A stretch of DNA of 64,000 nucleotides from Marinobacterium rhizophilum (GCF_024397915.1 NZ_CP073347.1:4340001-4404000); one strand, 5' to 3'; numbered from the stretch's first letter, positions 34,495-44,048 are shown. Translations and numbers: made by a program. The notes: generated by a model from the sequence alone, not told the origin.

Positions 34495-34554
34495 AACCAC
34501 ACCTGATAATGCTCAGCGGAAAGCCTTAGCTTCCTTTTATTGTTGTTATCGAAA

Positions 34555-34576
34555 GGGGCAGACGTCCGTCTGCCCC
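34555..34576 (-). other. Intercistronic hairpin between livJ and livH
   Basis: GGGGCAGACG and CGTCTGCCCC form a perfect stem in an 88-bp gap. No T-run follows on the minus strand. Such structures often stabilize the upstream message and raise binding-protein levels over permease levels. Confidence 0.55.
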
Positions 34577-34588
34577 GATGCGCGCCCG

Positions 34589-35803
34589 TCAGTTCTGGCT
34601 CAGTGCGAAGTCGCAACCGCCCTTGTCCAGGGGCAGGTAGGCATCTTTGCCGGGAATCACATTCTCGATGGCGAAAATGTCGTTGCCGTCACGGCGTTCA
34701 TCTGCCTTCTTGATGCGAACCTGCAGCATGTCGTGAACCATGCGGCCATCCTTGCGCAGGAAGCCGTTGCGGGAGAAGAAGTCCTCCACCGGCATTTCCT
34801 TCATCTTGGCCATCACGGCCCTGGACTCGTCGGTGCCGGCAGCTTCCACTGCCTTCAGGTAGTGCATGGTCGAGGAGTAGGTGCCGGCGTGTATCATCGA
34901 CGGAATAGCGCCCCCCATGCGGGCCATGTACCGTTTGGACCATTCACGGGTTTGCTCATCCATATCCCAGTAGAAGCCTATGGTCAGTTTCATGCCGCCT
35001 GCGATGGCTGGATCCAGAGCCTGGGCGTTTTGGGTAAACACCATCAGGCCGGCGATGTCCATCATCTCGGTGACGCCGAATTCGGCGGCGGTCTTGAGCG
35101 AATTGACCATGTCATTCCCCGCATTGGCGAGTGCAATGACGTCGGCGCCGGAAGACTGAGCCTGAAGGATATAGGAGGAAAAATCGGTCGTGCCCAGCGG
35201 TGCCCGGACGGCACCGACCACCTCACCGCCGTTGGCTTGGATTACGTCTGTGGCAACGCTTTCCAGCGCATGGCCGAAGGCATAGTCGGCGGTGACAAAG
35301 AACCACTTCTTCTTGCCGCTCTGAACCATCGGCTTGACGGTGCCGTTGGCCATGGCCACGACATCGTACGTCCACTGGGCGTTAAATGGGGAGCAGGACT
35401 TGGTGGTAAACGCATGGCTGGCAGAAGCGGAAATGAGGGTAATCTTTTCGTGCTCAGTCATTAATTTCGTAATCGCTCCCGTTACGGAGCTGGCGACTGA
35501 CCCGTTAATAACATCGACCTGCTCGGTCTCAATCCACTTGCGCGCGATCGTGGACCCAAGGTCGGGCTTGTTCTGATCGTCTGCGCTGATGATTTCGATG
35601 GGGCTGCCAAGCACCTTGCCGCCGAAATCATCGACCGCCATTTGCACAGCCTCGACACAGCCTCGGCCGCAAATCTCTGCATAGACACCACCCATGTCGC
35701 CCATTACCCCTATCTTGACCTTTCCGTCTGAGATGTTGGCCTGGGCCGCGCTGGTGGTGGCAACCAGGGCAGAGGCCAGCAGTATTTTAGATATCAGGTT
35801 CAT
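34589..35803 (-). CDS. livJ: ABC transporter substrate-binding protein (LivJ family)
   Basis: 404 residues from ATG 35803; GGAGAA 7 bp upstream fixes this start over the TTG at 35815. The signal peptide is MNLISKILLASALVATTSAA, cleaved after AQA. The mature protein starts NISDGKVKIGVMGDMGGVYA, typical of type I periplasmic-binding proteins of the Peripla_BP_6 family. Related proteins in aromatic-degradation clusters bind benzoate-like acids. Ligand not determined; cyclohexanecarboxylate or a relative is the contextual guess. Confidence 0.9.
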   Translation of the reverse strand: MNLISKILLASALVATTSAAQANISDGKVKIGVMGDMGGVYAEICGRGCVEAVQMAVDDFGGKVLGSPIEIISADDQNKPDLGSTIARKWIETEQVDVINGSVASSVTGAITKLMTEHEKITLISASASHAFTTKSCSPFNAQWTYDVVAMANGTVKPMVQSGKKKWFFVTADYAFGHALESVATDVIQANGGEVVGAVRAPLGTTDFSSYILQAQSSGADVIALANAGNDMVNSLKTAAEFGVTEMMDIAGLMVFTQNAQALDPAIAGGMKLTIGFYWDMDEQTREWSKRYMARMGGAIPSMIHAGTYSSTMHYLKAVEAAGTDESRAVMAKMKEMPVEDFFSRNGFLRKDGRMVHDMLQVRIKKADERRDGNDIFAIENVIPGKDAYLPLDKGGCDFALSQN

Positions 35804-35869
35804 ATTGTTCTCCAAGCGTTATTGTTGTATTGCGTTCTGCTTCGGTTTTTCGCGTCCTGCGAAAATCGG

Positions 35870-36598
35870 TTACACACCGAGGTAGGTGTTCAGCAACTCG
35901 GTCTTGGCTTCCAGCTCGCTGGCGTGAATTTCCTCGACGATGTGGCCGTGCTCCATCACGTAATGGCGATCGGCTATGGGGGCGGCGAAGCGGAAGTTCT
36001 GCTCCACCAGAAGGATGGTCAGGCCTCGCTGCTTGAGCTGGGTGAGCACCTTGGCAAGCGTCTGCACGATCACCGGTGCCAGGCCCTCGGTGATCTCGTC
36101 GAGCAACAGGATGTTGGCGCCGGTACGCAGGATACGGGCCATGGCCAGCATCTGCTGTTCGCCGCCAGAGAGGCGTGTGCCCTGGCTCTTGCGACGTTCG
36201 GCCAGGTTGGGAAACATGGCATAGATCTCCTCCACCGACATGCCGTCGGAGCGCACGCTGGGAGGGAGCATGAGGTTCTCTTCGACGTTGAGACTGGAAA
36301 AAATGCCCCTTTCTTCCGGGCAGTAACCCAGGCCCAGATGAGCGATACGGTGGCTGGGCATGTCGATGGTTTCGTGCCCGTTGATATTGATCGATCCTGA
36401 TCGCTTGCCCACCATGTTCATGATCGCACGCAGGGTGGTGGTGCGGCCGGAACCGTTGCGACCCAGCAGGGTGACCAGTTCTCCCTGTTTGATCGACAGA
36501 TCGATGCCATGCAGGATGTGGGACTCGCCGTAGAAAGCGTGCAGGTCGTTAATGCGCAGCTTTTCGCGCTGTGACTGGGCATTCATCACTGCAGTCAT
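35870..36598 (-). CDS. livF: Branched-chain amino acid-type ABC transporter ATPase (LivF family)
   Basis: 242 residues. Walker A reads GRNGSGRTTT (usual K replaced by R: GSGRTT), signature RLSGGEQQML, Walker B NILLLDEITEGLAP. The arginine in place of the Walker A lysine is unusual and may lower ATPase activity. It overlaps livG by 4 bp (ATGA) and is followed by livJ. Confidence 0.92.
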   Translation of the reverse strand: MTAVMNAQSQREKLRINDLHAFYGESHILHGIDLSIKQGELVTLLGRNGSGRTTTLRAIMNMVGKRSGSININGHETIDMPSHRIAHLGLGYCPEERGIFSSLNVEENLMLPPSVRSDGMSVEEIYAMFPNLAERRKSQGTRLSGGEQQMLAMARILRTGANILLLDEITEGLAPVIVQTLAKVLTQLKQRGLTILLVEQNFRFAAPIADRHYVMEHGHIVEEIHASELEAKTELLNTYLGV

Positions 36599-37401
36599 GC
36601 AGTAGCCTCCAGGTCGCTGTCGTCGATAGTGTTCTGCGCCGTCGACGGATCCGCTTCGACGCCCATGTAGGCCTCGCGTACCCGCGGGTCGGCGGATACG
36701 GCTTGGTAGTCACCCTCGGTGAGAATGGCGCCTCGCTGCAGTACGGTGATACGGTCTGACAGGTTGGCTACCACCTTGAGGTTGTGCTCGACCATCAGGA
36801 TGGTGCGATCCTTGGCTACTTCCCTGATCAGCTCGGTGATGACGCTGACATCCTCGTGTCCCATACCCTGGGTTGGTTCGTCGAGCAACAGCAGCTCAGG
36901 ATCCAGCGCCAGTGTGGTAGCGATCTCCAGTGAACGCTTGCGGCCATAAGGCAGGTCGACGGCTCGCACTTTGGAAAAGTCGCGCAAGCCGACTGAGTCC
37001 AGCAGTTCCAGAGCACGCTCGTTGAGCCTATCCAGCGTCTTTTCCGAACGCCAGAACACAAAGCTGTCGCCGCGTTTGCGTTGTAATGCCACGCGTACGT
37101 TTTCCAGCACAGACAGGTTCGCAAACACAGCAGATATCTGGAAAGAGCGGACCACTCCCATGCGGGCTATCGAGGCTGGGTTTTCTCTGGTGATGTCTTG
37201 TCCGTTGAACAGCAAGCTTCCCCGGGTCGGAGTCAGAAACTTGGTCAGCAGATTGAATACGGTTGTCTTCCCGGCCCCGTTGGGGCCAATCAAGGCATGA
37301 ATGGTTCCGCGCTCGACCTTAAGGTTGACGTCGTCAACGGCGGTAAAACCCTTAAACTCTTTTACAAGATGCTTGGTCTCCAAGATCAGATCCCGTTGCA
37401 T
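36595..37401 (-). CDS. livG: Branched-chain amino acid-type ABC transporter ATPase (LivG family)
   Basis: 268 residues. Walker A GPNGAGKTT, followed by LLTKFLTPTRGSLLFNGQDI, and Walker B ELLLLDEPTQGMGHED are present. The signature motif is modified: DLPYGRKRSLEIATTLALDP, as in other LivG proteins. First gene of the operon; AAGGAGG lies before the ATG. The upstream 300 bp is AT-rich and contains a dyad at 37671-37686. Confidence 0.92.
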   Translation of the reverse strand: MQRDLILETKHLVKEFKGFTAVDDVNLKVERGTIHALIGPNGAGKTTVFNLLTKFLTPTRGSLLFNGQDITRENPASIARMGVVRSFQISAVFANLSVLENVRVALQRKRGDSFVFWRSEKTLDRLNERALELLDSVGLRDFSKVRAVDLPYGRKRSLEIATTLALDPELLLLDEPTQGMGHEDVSVITELIREVAKDRTILMVEHNLKVVANLSDRITVLQRGAILTEGDYQAVSADPRVREAYMGVEADPSTAQNTIDDSDLEATA

Positions 37402-38113
37402 AAAGCCTCCTTCTTTTTTTGTTATGGCTCTGGTTTCTGTGCGAACAGTTCGCGCAGATGAGCTCGTCGAAGCTGGGTGCGCATATCGGAACTGAATTCA
37501 GTGTACTGTCAAAGAAAAATTAAGACAATAAGTTTACCTAAATATATTATTTTCTTCTTTCTTCTGTGCTCGGAATGTGTTTTTTAACCTTTAATTAAGC
37601 GATTTTGTGCGTTTTTATGGTTTTTAATGCGAATATATCGTTTCATGTCATCTTAATAAAAGATTGCTCTTTGTCTTAAATGACAACTGATTTGCTTAAT
37701 GTCAATTGAAGGCTCTTTGGTGGCGACTGCGTCGGCTGTCCTCGCCGGCCGCGTGCTGTGGTCGTCAGTCAGTGCCGGGCGGCCAGCCTGCTTCGGCTAT
37801 GCTGGGCCGCGCCGCTACTGTAACGGTTGAGGGGTGGTCGATTGTGGCGATGTATCAGGTCGTGACCGATCGCGTGCTGTCGTCCGGGAATGGTCATATC
37901 TTCGGTCGCAGGCGGCTCCCCGAGCTCTCCTGTTTATCGGAGCGTTGCCTGGCAGTTGTCAAAATGGTCCGGAGTCTGCTGCAAGCATTCTTATGCTGGT
38001 CGAGTCTGCTGTTGTGATGCAGAAGTGTCGATGCTTCGAGTGTCTAGCCAAGTACTGTCATCAGCTCGGTATTGGCCGGTGCTGAAAACGACCTGGCTGA
38101 TCTGACAGTCAAC
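37402..38113. other. Intergenic region between liv operon and nitroreductase gene
   Basis: The left 300 bp is AT-rich and should hold the livG promoter. TTGTCTTAAATGACAA at 37671-37686 is an inverted repeat (TTGTC-N6-GACAA). The right 400 bp is GC-rich with several overlapping short frames but no recognisable protein; it may be decayed coding DNA. Confidence 0.45.
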
Positions 38114-38791
38114 TCAGTCCTCGAAGCCGTGAAAGGCTGCAAAATCCGATACGGGGGCGCGCCCGGTAATCAGGCCGTTCTCGGGGGCCTCGGGGTCTTC
38201 GTACCCCAGTGCAATGCCGCAGACCAGGATGTCCTGCTCGGCCAGGGGGAGGTGGTCGCGGATCACCCGGTGGTAGCCTGCGAAGGCCGCCTGGGCGCAG
38301 GTGTGCAGGCCCTGGCCGCGGGCGGCCAGAAGGATGTTCTGGATAAACATCCCCAGGTCGATATAGCTGCCGGTACTGAGTCGCCGGTCCAGGCTGATCA
38401 GCAGCCCTACTGGTGCGTCAAAGAACTGGAAGTTTCGCAGCATCTGGGTGTCGCGGGCATCCCTGTCACCGCGACCGATACCCAACCGGTTGTAAAGCGA
38501 GAAGCCCACTTCGCGCCGCCTGCCTTGGTAGGGCTCGAACCATTCGGTCGGGTAATAGGCATATTCGGGCTCGTGCGCGCTGGCATCCTCGCGTGCAGCG
38601 GCGAGGATGTCGCTGCACAGTTCGAGCTTGGCTATGCCGGTGATCACGTGGACATGCCAGGGTTGCACATTGTTGCCGCTCGGCGCGCGGGCGGCCAGCT
38701 CCAGAATATGCTCGATTACCTCTCTTGATATACTGTCGGGGCGGAAGCGGCGCACCGACTTGCGGGTGCGAATGGCATTGTCGATATGCAT
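38114..38791 (-). CDS. Nitroreductase-family flavoprotein
   Basis: 225 residues. The start MHIDNAIRTRKSVRRFRPDS is the FMN-phosphate-binding segment, followed by AARAPSGNNVQPWHVHVITG. The C-terminus has LVCGIALGYEDPEAPENG. FMN-dependent NAD(P)H oxidoreductase, probably cytoplasmic. It lies 9 bp behind the BadR-like gene at the end of the cyclohexanecarboxylate operon. Members reduce nitro compounds, quinones or enones; a role in the alicyclic pathway is possible but not shown. Confidence 0.88.
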   Translation of the reverse strand: MHIDNAIRTRKSVRRFRPDSISREVIEHILELAARAPSGNNVQPWHVHVITGIAKLELCSDILAAAREDASAHEPEYAYYPTEWFEPYQGRRREVGFSLYNRLGIGRGDRDARDTQMLRNFQFFDAPVGLLISLDRRLSTGSYIDLGMFIQNILLAARGQGLHTCAQAAFAGYHRVIRDHLPLAEQDILVCGIALGYEDPEAPENGLITGRAPVSDFAAFHGFED

Positions 38792-38800
38792 GGTATTGTC

Positions 38801-39277
38801 CTATTCGGGCTCGGGAGCCTTGGTTGGCTCGAGCGTAATGTCGGTCAGGGTACCCTGCAGTTTGTTGAGATAATGCAGCAGGCTGACCGAGTCGTCGAAG
38901 CTGAAGCCGTGCAGCCCCTGGCTATAAAATTCCTGAATCCGCTCCTGCAGATTGTTCCAGTAGGTTTGGCCCGTTTCGGTCAGTCTCACCAGTCTGGCCC
39001 GACCGTCCTCGGGATGGGGGACACGCACAACATGGTCGTCCCGTTCCATCCGCTTGAGGACGCCATCGAGATTCTGGCGACTGACCACCAGATAGTCGGT
39101 CAGCTCATTGAACGAGACTCCCTGTTCATATCCTGTGCGTGACAGGGCTCCGAGTACGGCCCATTGCACTGTGCTGATGCCCATCTCTTTCTGTACCTGG
39201 CGTTGCAGTACGTTGCCGGTCTGAAAAAGACGGAAAAACAGCCGGTTGGGGATGCCTCCGGAATCCAGTTGAGTCAT
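38801..39277 (-). CDS. badR: MarR-family regulator, BadR-like
   Basis: 158 residues with a winged helix-turn-helix (about 35-105): ISTVQWAVLGALSRTGYEQG, FNELTDYLVVSRQNLDGVLK, then the wing VVRVPHPEDGRARLVRLTET. In Rhodopseudomonas palustris BadR, a MarR protein, represses the cyclohexanecarboxylate genes and is relieved by a pathway CoA thioester. Its position in the same operon as badH, badI, aliA and aliB supports the same role here. A candidate site is the CAATATATTG palindrome in the divergent region at 43936. Confidence 0.8.
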   Translation of the reverse strand: MTQLDSGGIPNRLFFRLFQTGNVLQRQVQKEMGISTVQWAVLGALSRTGYEQGVSFNELTDYLVVSRQNLDGVLKRMERDDHVVRVPHPEDGRARLVRLTETGQTYWNNLQERIQEFYSQGLHGFSFDDSVSLLHYLNKLQGTLTDITLEPTKAPEPE

Positions 39278-39345
39278 CGTAGGTCCTTGTATGCCTGTTT
39301 AAGTGGTGAGCTGCTGTAACCTCTCACGCACCGGGGATACAGAAA

Positions 39346-40485
39346 CTACAGCTTTGTCGCTTCTCGAACGATGATATTTTTCATGATCTGGGCCGTGCCG
39401 TCACCTATTTGCAGCCCCAGAACGTCACGCAGTCGCTGTGCCATCGGGAAGTCTTCATCGTAACCGGTGTGACCATGGGCCAGCAGGCACTGATGGACGA
39501 CATCATACGCGAGCTTGGGCGCCCACCACTTGTTCATCGCTGCTTCACTGTTGTGTGGCAGTCCGTTGTCTTTCAGCCACAGCGAGTAATAACACTGCAG
39601 CCGGGCTGCGCCGACATAGGTTTGCAGTTCGGCCAGGGGGTGGGTCAGGCCCTGGAAGGCTGACAGCGGTTGATCGAAGGCGTGGCGTTCGGTGAGCCAC
39701 TCCCAGGTCTCGTCCAGTGACTGCTGGGCAATGGCCAGGCATTGCAGGCCGATCAGTGCACGGCTGTAGTCAAAGCCTTGCATGACCTGCTTGAAGCCGC
39801 TGCCTTCTGTTCCCAGCAGGTGGCTGGCCGGGATTTCCACTGAGTCGAAGAAGATCGAGCCGCGGCCGATGGCGTGCTGGCCCAGGTCCTTGAAACGCGT
39901 GGTGGTGATACCGGGCAGGTTCATCGGCACCAGGAAGGCGCTGATGCCGCTGGCGCGCTGTTGCTGGGTGCCGGTGCGGGCGAACACCACGGCGACGTCG
40001 GCCTGGTCGGCGATCGAGATTGAGGTCTTTTCACCGTTCAATACATAGCTGTCGCCGCGGCGCTCGGCCTTGAGGCGCAGGCTGGCCGCATCGGAGCCGC
40101 CGTGGGGTTCTGTCAGTGCAATACACACCAGCTTGCGACCGGCGATGATCTGCGGCAGCCACTCCTGTGCCAGTTCTGGCTGGGCGAAGTTGGCGATGAT
40201 CTGACCGTTGAGCGAGCACAGCAGCGGCAGGTAGCCAACATTGAAGTCACCGCGGGCGATTTCTTCGATGATCAGGCCACTGGTGACGCAGTCCAGTCCG
40301 CTGCCGCCGAATGCTTCCGGCAGTTCGCCGCCGAGTAATCCCATCTCGCCGAGCTGTTCGGCGACGCTGCGCTCGATGCCGCCTTCCTGTTCCCGTTGGG
40401 CGTAGCGTGGTGCCAGCACCTCCTTGCTGAAGCGGGCCACCATTTCCCGGATCGCGTTTTGTTCTTCGGTAAATGCAAAATTCAT
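39346..40485 (-). CDS. aliB: Cyclohexanecarboxyl-CoA dehydrogenase (acyl-CoA dehydrogenase)
   Basis: 379 residues of acyl-CoA dehydrogenase fold. ALTEPHGGSDAASLRLKAER and LNGEKTSISIADQADVAVVF are FAD-site segments; the C-terminus RLRDVLGLQIGDGTAQIMKN is typical. In AliB the active-site base is aspartate rather than the usual glutamate, and DGTAQ lies at the C-terminal ligand loop. It should oxidize cyclohexane-1-carboxyl-CoA to cyclohex-1-ene-1-carboxyl-CoA, passing electrons to ETF. It lies between badI and badR in the operon. Confidence 0.85.
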   Translation of the reverse strand: MNFAFTEEQNAIREMVARFSKEVLAPRYAQREQEGGIERSVAEQLGEMGLLGGELPEAFGGSGLDCVTSGLIIEEIARGDFNVGYLPLLCSLNGQIIANFAQPELAQEWLPQIIAGRKLVCIALTEPHGGSDAASLRLKAERRGDSYVLNGEKTSISIADQADVAVVFARTGTQQQRASGISAFLVPMNLPGITTTRFKDLGQHAIGRGSIFFDSVEIPASHLLGTEGSGFKQVMQGFDYSRALIGLQCLAIAQQSLDETWEWLTERHAFDQPLSAFQGLTHPLAELQTYVGAARLQCYYSLWLKDNGLPHNSEAAMNKWWAPKLAYDVVHQCLLAHGHTGYDEDFPMAQRLRDVLGLQIGDGTAQIMKNIIVREATKL

Positions 40486-40547
40486 GTCGGCCTCCTGGGC
40501 GTTTGTCGACAGCTGGCCGTGCCGGCGGCACGGCCAGCTGTACGCTG

Positions 40548-41330
40548 TTATTTGTAGAACTTGCGGAAGTCCGGCTTGCGTTTTTCCTTGAACGCGGCAG
40601 TGCCTTCCTTGGCTTCATCGGTGTCGTAGTACAGGCTCAGGGCCTGCATGCCCAGACCGCCGATGCCGGCAATATTGGCGCTGTCGGCGTTAAATGACCG
40701 CTTGGCGATGGACAGTGCGGTCGGGCTCTTTTCCAGAATCTCGTCACACCATTTCTGCACTTCGGCGTCGAGCTCGTCGTGGGGCACCACGGCGTTGACC
40801 AGGCCCCAGTCCAGCGCTTGCTGGGCGCTGTACTTGCGGCACAGGTACCAGATTTCGCGGGCGCGTTTCTCGCCGATCAGGCGCGACAGGTAGGCGGTGC
40901 CGAAGCCCGGATCGACGGAGCCGACTTTCGGTCCGACCTGGCCGAAGATGGCCTTGTCCGAGGCGATGGACAGGTCGCAGACCACGTGCAGTACGTGGCC
41001 GCCGCCAATGGCGAAACCGTTGACCCGGGCGATTACCGGTTTGGGTACTTCACGGATCAGGGTCTGCAGCTCTTCCACCGGGAGGCCGATCAGGCCGCGG
41101 CCGTCGTACTGGCCCTCATGGGCACTCTGGTCGCCGCCGGTGCAGAACGCCTTGTCGCCGGCACCGGTAAATACGATGACGCCGATATTCTTGTTCCAGC
41201 CGGCGCGGTTGAAGGCGTCCAGCAGTTCCATGCAGGTCTGGCCGCGGAAGGCGTTGTAGCGCTCCGGGCGGTTGATGGTGATGGTGGCGACACCGTCGTT
41301 TTCGCTGTAGAGGATATCTTCGTAATGCAT
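40548..41330 (-). CDS. badI: 2-ketocyclohexanecarboxyl-CoA hydrolase
   Basis: 260 residues from ATG 41330 (GGGAG 8 bp upstream), exactly the length of R. palustris BadI. The crotonase-fold text is very close to BadI: YNAFRGQTCMELLDAFNRAG, AFCTGGDQSAHEGQYDGRGL, AIFGQVGPKVGSVDPGFGTA and LSIAKRSFNADSANIAGIGG. These MenB-like motifs support hydrolytic ring opening of 2-ketocyclohexanecarboxyl-CoA to pimeloyl-CoA. It lies 14 bp behind badH. This is the ring-cleavage step of the pathway. Confidence 0.93.
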   Translation of the reverse strand: MHYEDILYSENDGVATITINRPERYNAFRGQTCMELLDAFNRAGWNKNIGVIVFTGAGDKAFCTGGDQSAHEGQYDGRGLIGLPVEELQTLIREVPKPVIARVNGFAIGGGHVLHVVCDLSIASDKAIFGQVGPKVGSVDPGFGTAYLSRLIGEKRAREIWYLCRKYSAQQALDWGLVNAVVPHDELDAEVQKWCDEILEKSPTALSIAKRSFNADSANIAGIGGLGMQALSLYYDTDEAKEGTAAFKEKRKPDFRKFYK

Positions 41331-41344
41331 TTTCAAGTCTCCCG

Positions 41345-42112
41345 TTAGCCGGCCATGGTCAGGCCGCCAGATACGCTGATCACCTGGCCTGTAATAAAGT
41401 TTGCGTCGTCGCTGGCGAGCATCGCAACGATGCCCGGATAGTCGTCCGGCTGGGCGAGACGGCCCAGCGGGATGGCGCGCCTGAAGGCTTCGAGCAGTTT
41501 GTCCGGGTTGCTGGAGGTGGCGGCAACATCCTTGAGCAGGGCGGTGTCGGTCGGTCCCGGGCAGACCACGTTCAGATTGACGCCCTTGCCCGCCAGCTCG
41601 CGCGCCAGGGTCTTGCTCAGGCCCACCAGTCCCGCCTTGCAGGCGGCATAGACCGCTTCGCCGGACGAGCCGACGCGGGCCGCATCCGAGGCAATATTGA
41701 TAACTTTGCCGCCGCCGGCTTCGACCATCAGCGGCAGTACCACATGGTGCATGTTCAGTGCGCCGGTCAGGTTGACCGCGATCAGCTGATCCCAGAGTCC
41801 GGGTTCGGTTTTCAGGAACGGCATGAAGCGGTCGAAGGCGGCATTGTTCACCAGCACCGTCGGCAGACCGAGCTCGCGGGCGATGGTGTCGACGGTGGCG
41901 ACGATGGCGTCGTAATCGGTGATGTCGGCGGTGTAGGCGATCGCGGTACCGCCGTCTCGGGTGATGGCGTCGACGGTGCTCTGCGCCGCCGCCTGATCGC
42001 GGTCCAGCACCGCGACCTTGCTGCCTTCGGCGACGAAGCGCTGGCAGATGGCGCGGCCGATGCCGCCGCCGCCGCCGGTTACGATGACGACTTTGCTGTC
42101 CAGTCCTTTCAT
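41345..42112 (-). CDS. badH: 2-hydroxycyclohexanecarboxyl-CoA dehydrogenase (SDR family)
   Basis: 255 residues. The NAD site reads VIVTGGGGGIGRAI (about 9-22). The catalytic Ser and YxxxK are in NIASDAARVGSSGEAVYAAC and its K. The segments EPGLWDQLIAVNLTGALNMH and PGPTDTALLKDVAATSSNPD are close to R. palustris BadH. It oxidizes 2-hydroxycyclohexanecarboxyl-CoA to the 2-keto form. It lies between aliA and badI in the same operon. Confidence 0.92.
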   Translation of the reverse strand: MKGLDSKVVIVTGGGGGIGRAICQRFVAEGSKVAVLDRDQAAAQSTVDAITRDGGTAIAYTADITDYDAIVATVDTIARELGLPTVLVNNAAFDRFMPFLKTEPGLWDQLIAVNLTGALNMHHVVLPLMVEAGGGKVINIASDAARVGSSGEAVYAACKAGLVGLSKTLARELAGKGVNLNVVCPGPTDTALLKDVAATSSNPDKLLEAFRRAIPLGRLAQPDDYPGIVAMLASDDANFITGQVISVSGGLTMAG

Positions 42113-42181
42113 ATGCTGTGCCTCATTCTTGTCTGTTGATAGTGGTGGTAACGAGTGGTTTTCTTGCGGATGGGGTGAATT

Positions 42182-43846
42182 TCAGCGCCGTTTGGCCGAC
42201 TCCAGACGCATCTGGCTGGCACGCTCGCGCAACTTGAATTTCTGAATCTTGCCGGACGGGGTCTGCGGCATGGCCGGCATGACCTCGACGTATTCCGGCA
42301 GGTAGGTTTTGCTGATCTGCAGCCCGAGCAGGTAGTCGACCACCTCGTCCAGTGTCAGGGTCTCGTAGCCGGGGTGCAGGGTGACATAGGCACAGAGCCG
42401 CTCGCCGAGCCGTTCATCCGGGCAGCCGACCAGGGCGGCCGAGGCGACGGCCGGGTGTTTGTAGAGCAGGTTTTCGACTTCGACGACCGGGATGTTTTCT
42501 CCGCCGCGTACCACCACGTCCTTGCTGCGTCCGGTGATGCGGATATAGCCCTCGGCCGTCATGCGTGCCAGGTCGCCGGTCGGGAACCAGCCCTCGGCAT
42601 CGACGCCATAGAGCTCGGGGCGCTTGAGGTAGCCGATGAACAGGCTGGCGCCGCGGACCATCAGGTTGCCTTCCTCGCCCGTCGGTCGCGGCCGGCCGTC
42701 GGTGTCGACGACCCGGACTTCCATATGGGGCAGGGCAATGCCGTCGGTGTGGCTCGCGATCGAGGTATCGTCTTCGGGCCGGGTCATGGTCACGGCGCCG
42801 TTTTCGGTCATGCCCCAGGCCGACACTATCCGGGTCTTCATCCGCGTGGCTGCCTTTTCCACCAGGGCGCCGGGAATCGGTGCGCCGGCGGCGACGAAGA
42901 TGCGCAGCGAATCAAGGGCGCCGGGATGGTGTCCGGCGGCCTCGACCAGGTCCGCGAGGAAGGGCGTCGAGGCCATGGTAAAGGTCGGCTTTTCCGCCTT
43001 GATTACCCGCAGCGCGTAGTCCAGGTTCCAGATGTCCTGCAGCACTACCGTGCCCTGCAGGTAGATCGGCATCATCATTCCGTATAGAAAGCCGGTCTGG
43101 TGGGCCAGTGGTGACGCCATCCAGACGATGTCTTCGGTGCCCAGGTGCAGGCGTTCGCTGTAGGGACGGGTATTGGCGAATAGCGTATTGGAACTGTGTA
43201 ATACCCCCTTGGGTTCGCCTGTGGTACCAGAGGTATAGAGCAGCTGCACGACATCGTCGCCGCCGAGCAGGCGTTCGGCGAAGAGGGCTTGGGTATCGAT
43301 TTCGTCTTCCCAGGCGCGCTCCAGCAGTCGCTGTTCGAAGCTGCTTCCGTCCTGGCCGCCGATGGTCAGGACGTGCTCCAGGTCCGGGAGTTCGGCCCGC
43401 AGCCCGTCGATCATGGCGGCGTAGTCGAAGCCGCGGTAGCGCTGCGGTATCACCAGCACGCGACTCTGGGCGTGGCGCAGCATGAAGCGCAGCTCCCGTT
43501 CGCGAAAGATCGGCATCAGCGGATTGAGGATGGCACCAATGCGCGCACAGGCCAGCAGCAGCGCGGTGGCCTGCCACCAGTTGGGCAGCTGGCACGAGAC
43601 GATGTCGCCTTTTTTGACGCCCAGACCGGCCAGTCCGGCGGCGGTGCGGGTGGCAATGCGGTCAAGCTCGCGGTAGCTGATCGCCGTGCGCTCGTCCTGC
43701 TCGACGCGGTAACCGATGATCGCGGGTTTGTCGGGAGTGCTTGTCAGCACCTTGTCGAAGTAATATGTAATTGTATTGTCGTTCCATGCGCCTGATTTGA
43801 TCATGCTTTCGCGACGGTCATGGACGGGGTGAGTCCCATTTATCAT
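42182..43846 (-). CDS. aliA: Cyclohexanecarboxylate-CoA ligase
   Basis: 554 residues from ATG 43846 (MINGTHPVHDRRESMIKSGA); a TTG/ATG further upstream would add 22 residues but AGGCGAG supports 43846. ANL-superfamily motifs: LLYTSGTTGEPKGVLH (about 203-218), GWFPTGDLARM, GRSKDVVVRGGENIP and the C-terminal catalytic lysine at about 533 in TPSGKIQKFKLRE. The N-terminus resembles AliA/BadA-type ligases. It activates cyclohexanecarboxylate with ATP and CoA as the first pathway step. First gene of the minus-strand operon, divergent from badK. Confidence 0.88.
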   Translation of the reverse strand: MINGTHPVHDRRESMIKSGAWNDNTITYYFDKVLTSTPDKPAIIGYRVEQDERTAISYRELDRIATRTAAGLAGLGVKKGDIVSCQLPNWWQATALLLACARIGAILNPLMPIFRERELRFMLRHAQSRVLVIPQRYRGFDYAAMIDGLRAELPDLEHVLTIGGQDGSSFEQRLLERAWEDEIDTQALFAERLLGGDDVVQLLYTSGTTGEPKGVLHSSNTLFANTRPYSERLHLGTEDIVWMASPLAHQTGFLYGMMMPIYLQGTVVLQDIWNLDYALRVIKAEKPTFTMASTPFLADLVEAAGHHPGALDSLRIFVAAGAPIPGALVEKAATRMKTRIVSAWGMTENGAVTMTRPEDDTSIASHTDGIALPHMEVRVVDTDGRPRPTGEEGNLMVRGASLFIGYLKRPELYGVDAEGWFPTGDLARMTAEGYIRITGRSKDVVVRGGENIPVVEVENLLYKHPAVASAALVGCPDERLGERLCAYVTLHPGYETLTLDEVVDYLLGLQISKTYLPEYVEVMPAMPQTPSGKIQKFKLRERASQMRLESAKRR

Positions 43847-43935
43847 AACATTCTCGCCTGTTTGGTTTGTTTTTATTGCAACGCTGCTTGCGTCTGATCG
43901 TTGGTCAAACAATACGCTTTGATAAATTAATATGT

Positions 43936-43945
43936 CAATATATTG
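43936..43945. promoter_or_regulatory. CAATATATTG palindrome in aliA-badK divergent region
   Basis: A perfect 10-bp palindrome (extended as GTCAATATATTGTC with flanks) in the 202-bp region between aliA and badK. The AT-rich dyad form is typical of MarR operators, so it is a candidate site for the BadR-like regulator. Confidence 0.45.
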
Positions 43946-44048
43946 TCTTTAAAAATTATTGTGGCTAGACTGGCTGCATCTCATCGAAGTCGGCATCGGG
44001 TCACGCTGACCGATTTGGATAGGCCACAAACGTTCAACGGGAGGAGCC

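Noticed and set aside
37706..38017. Several short plus-strand frames upstream of the nitroreductase 3' end
   Set aside because: None has a convincing start or protein-like composition; possibly decayed coding DNA.
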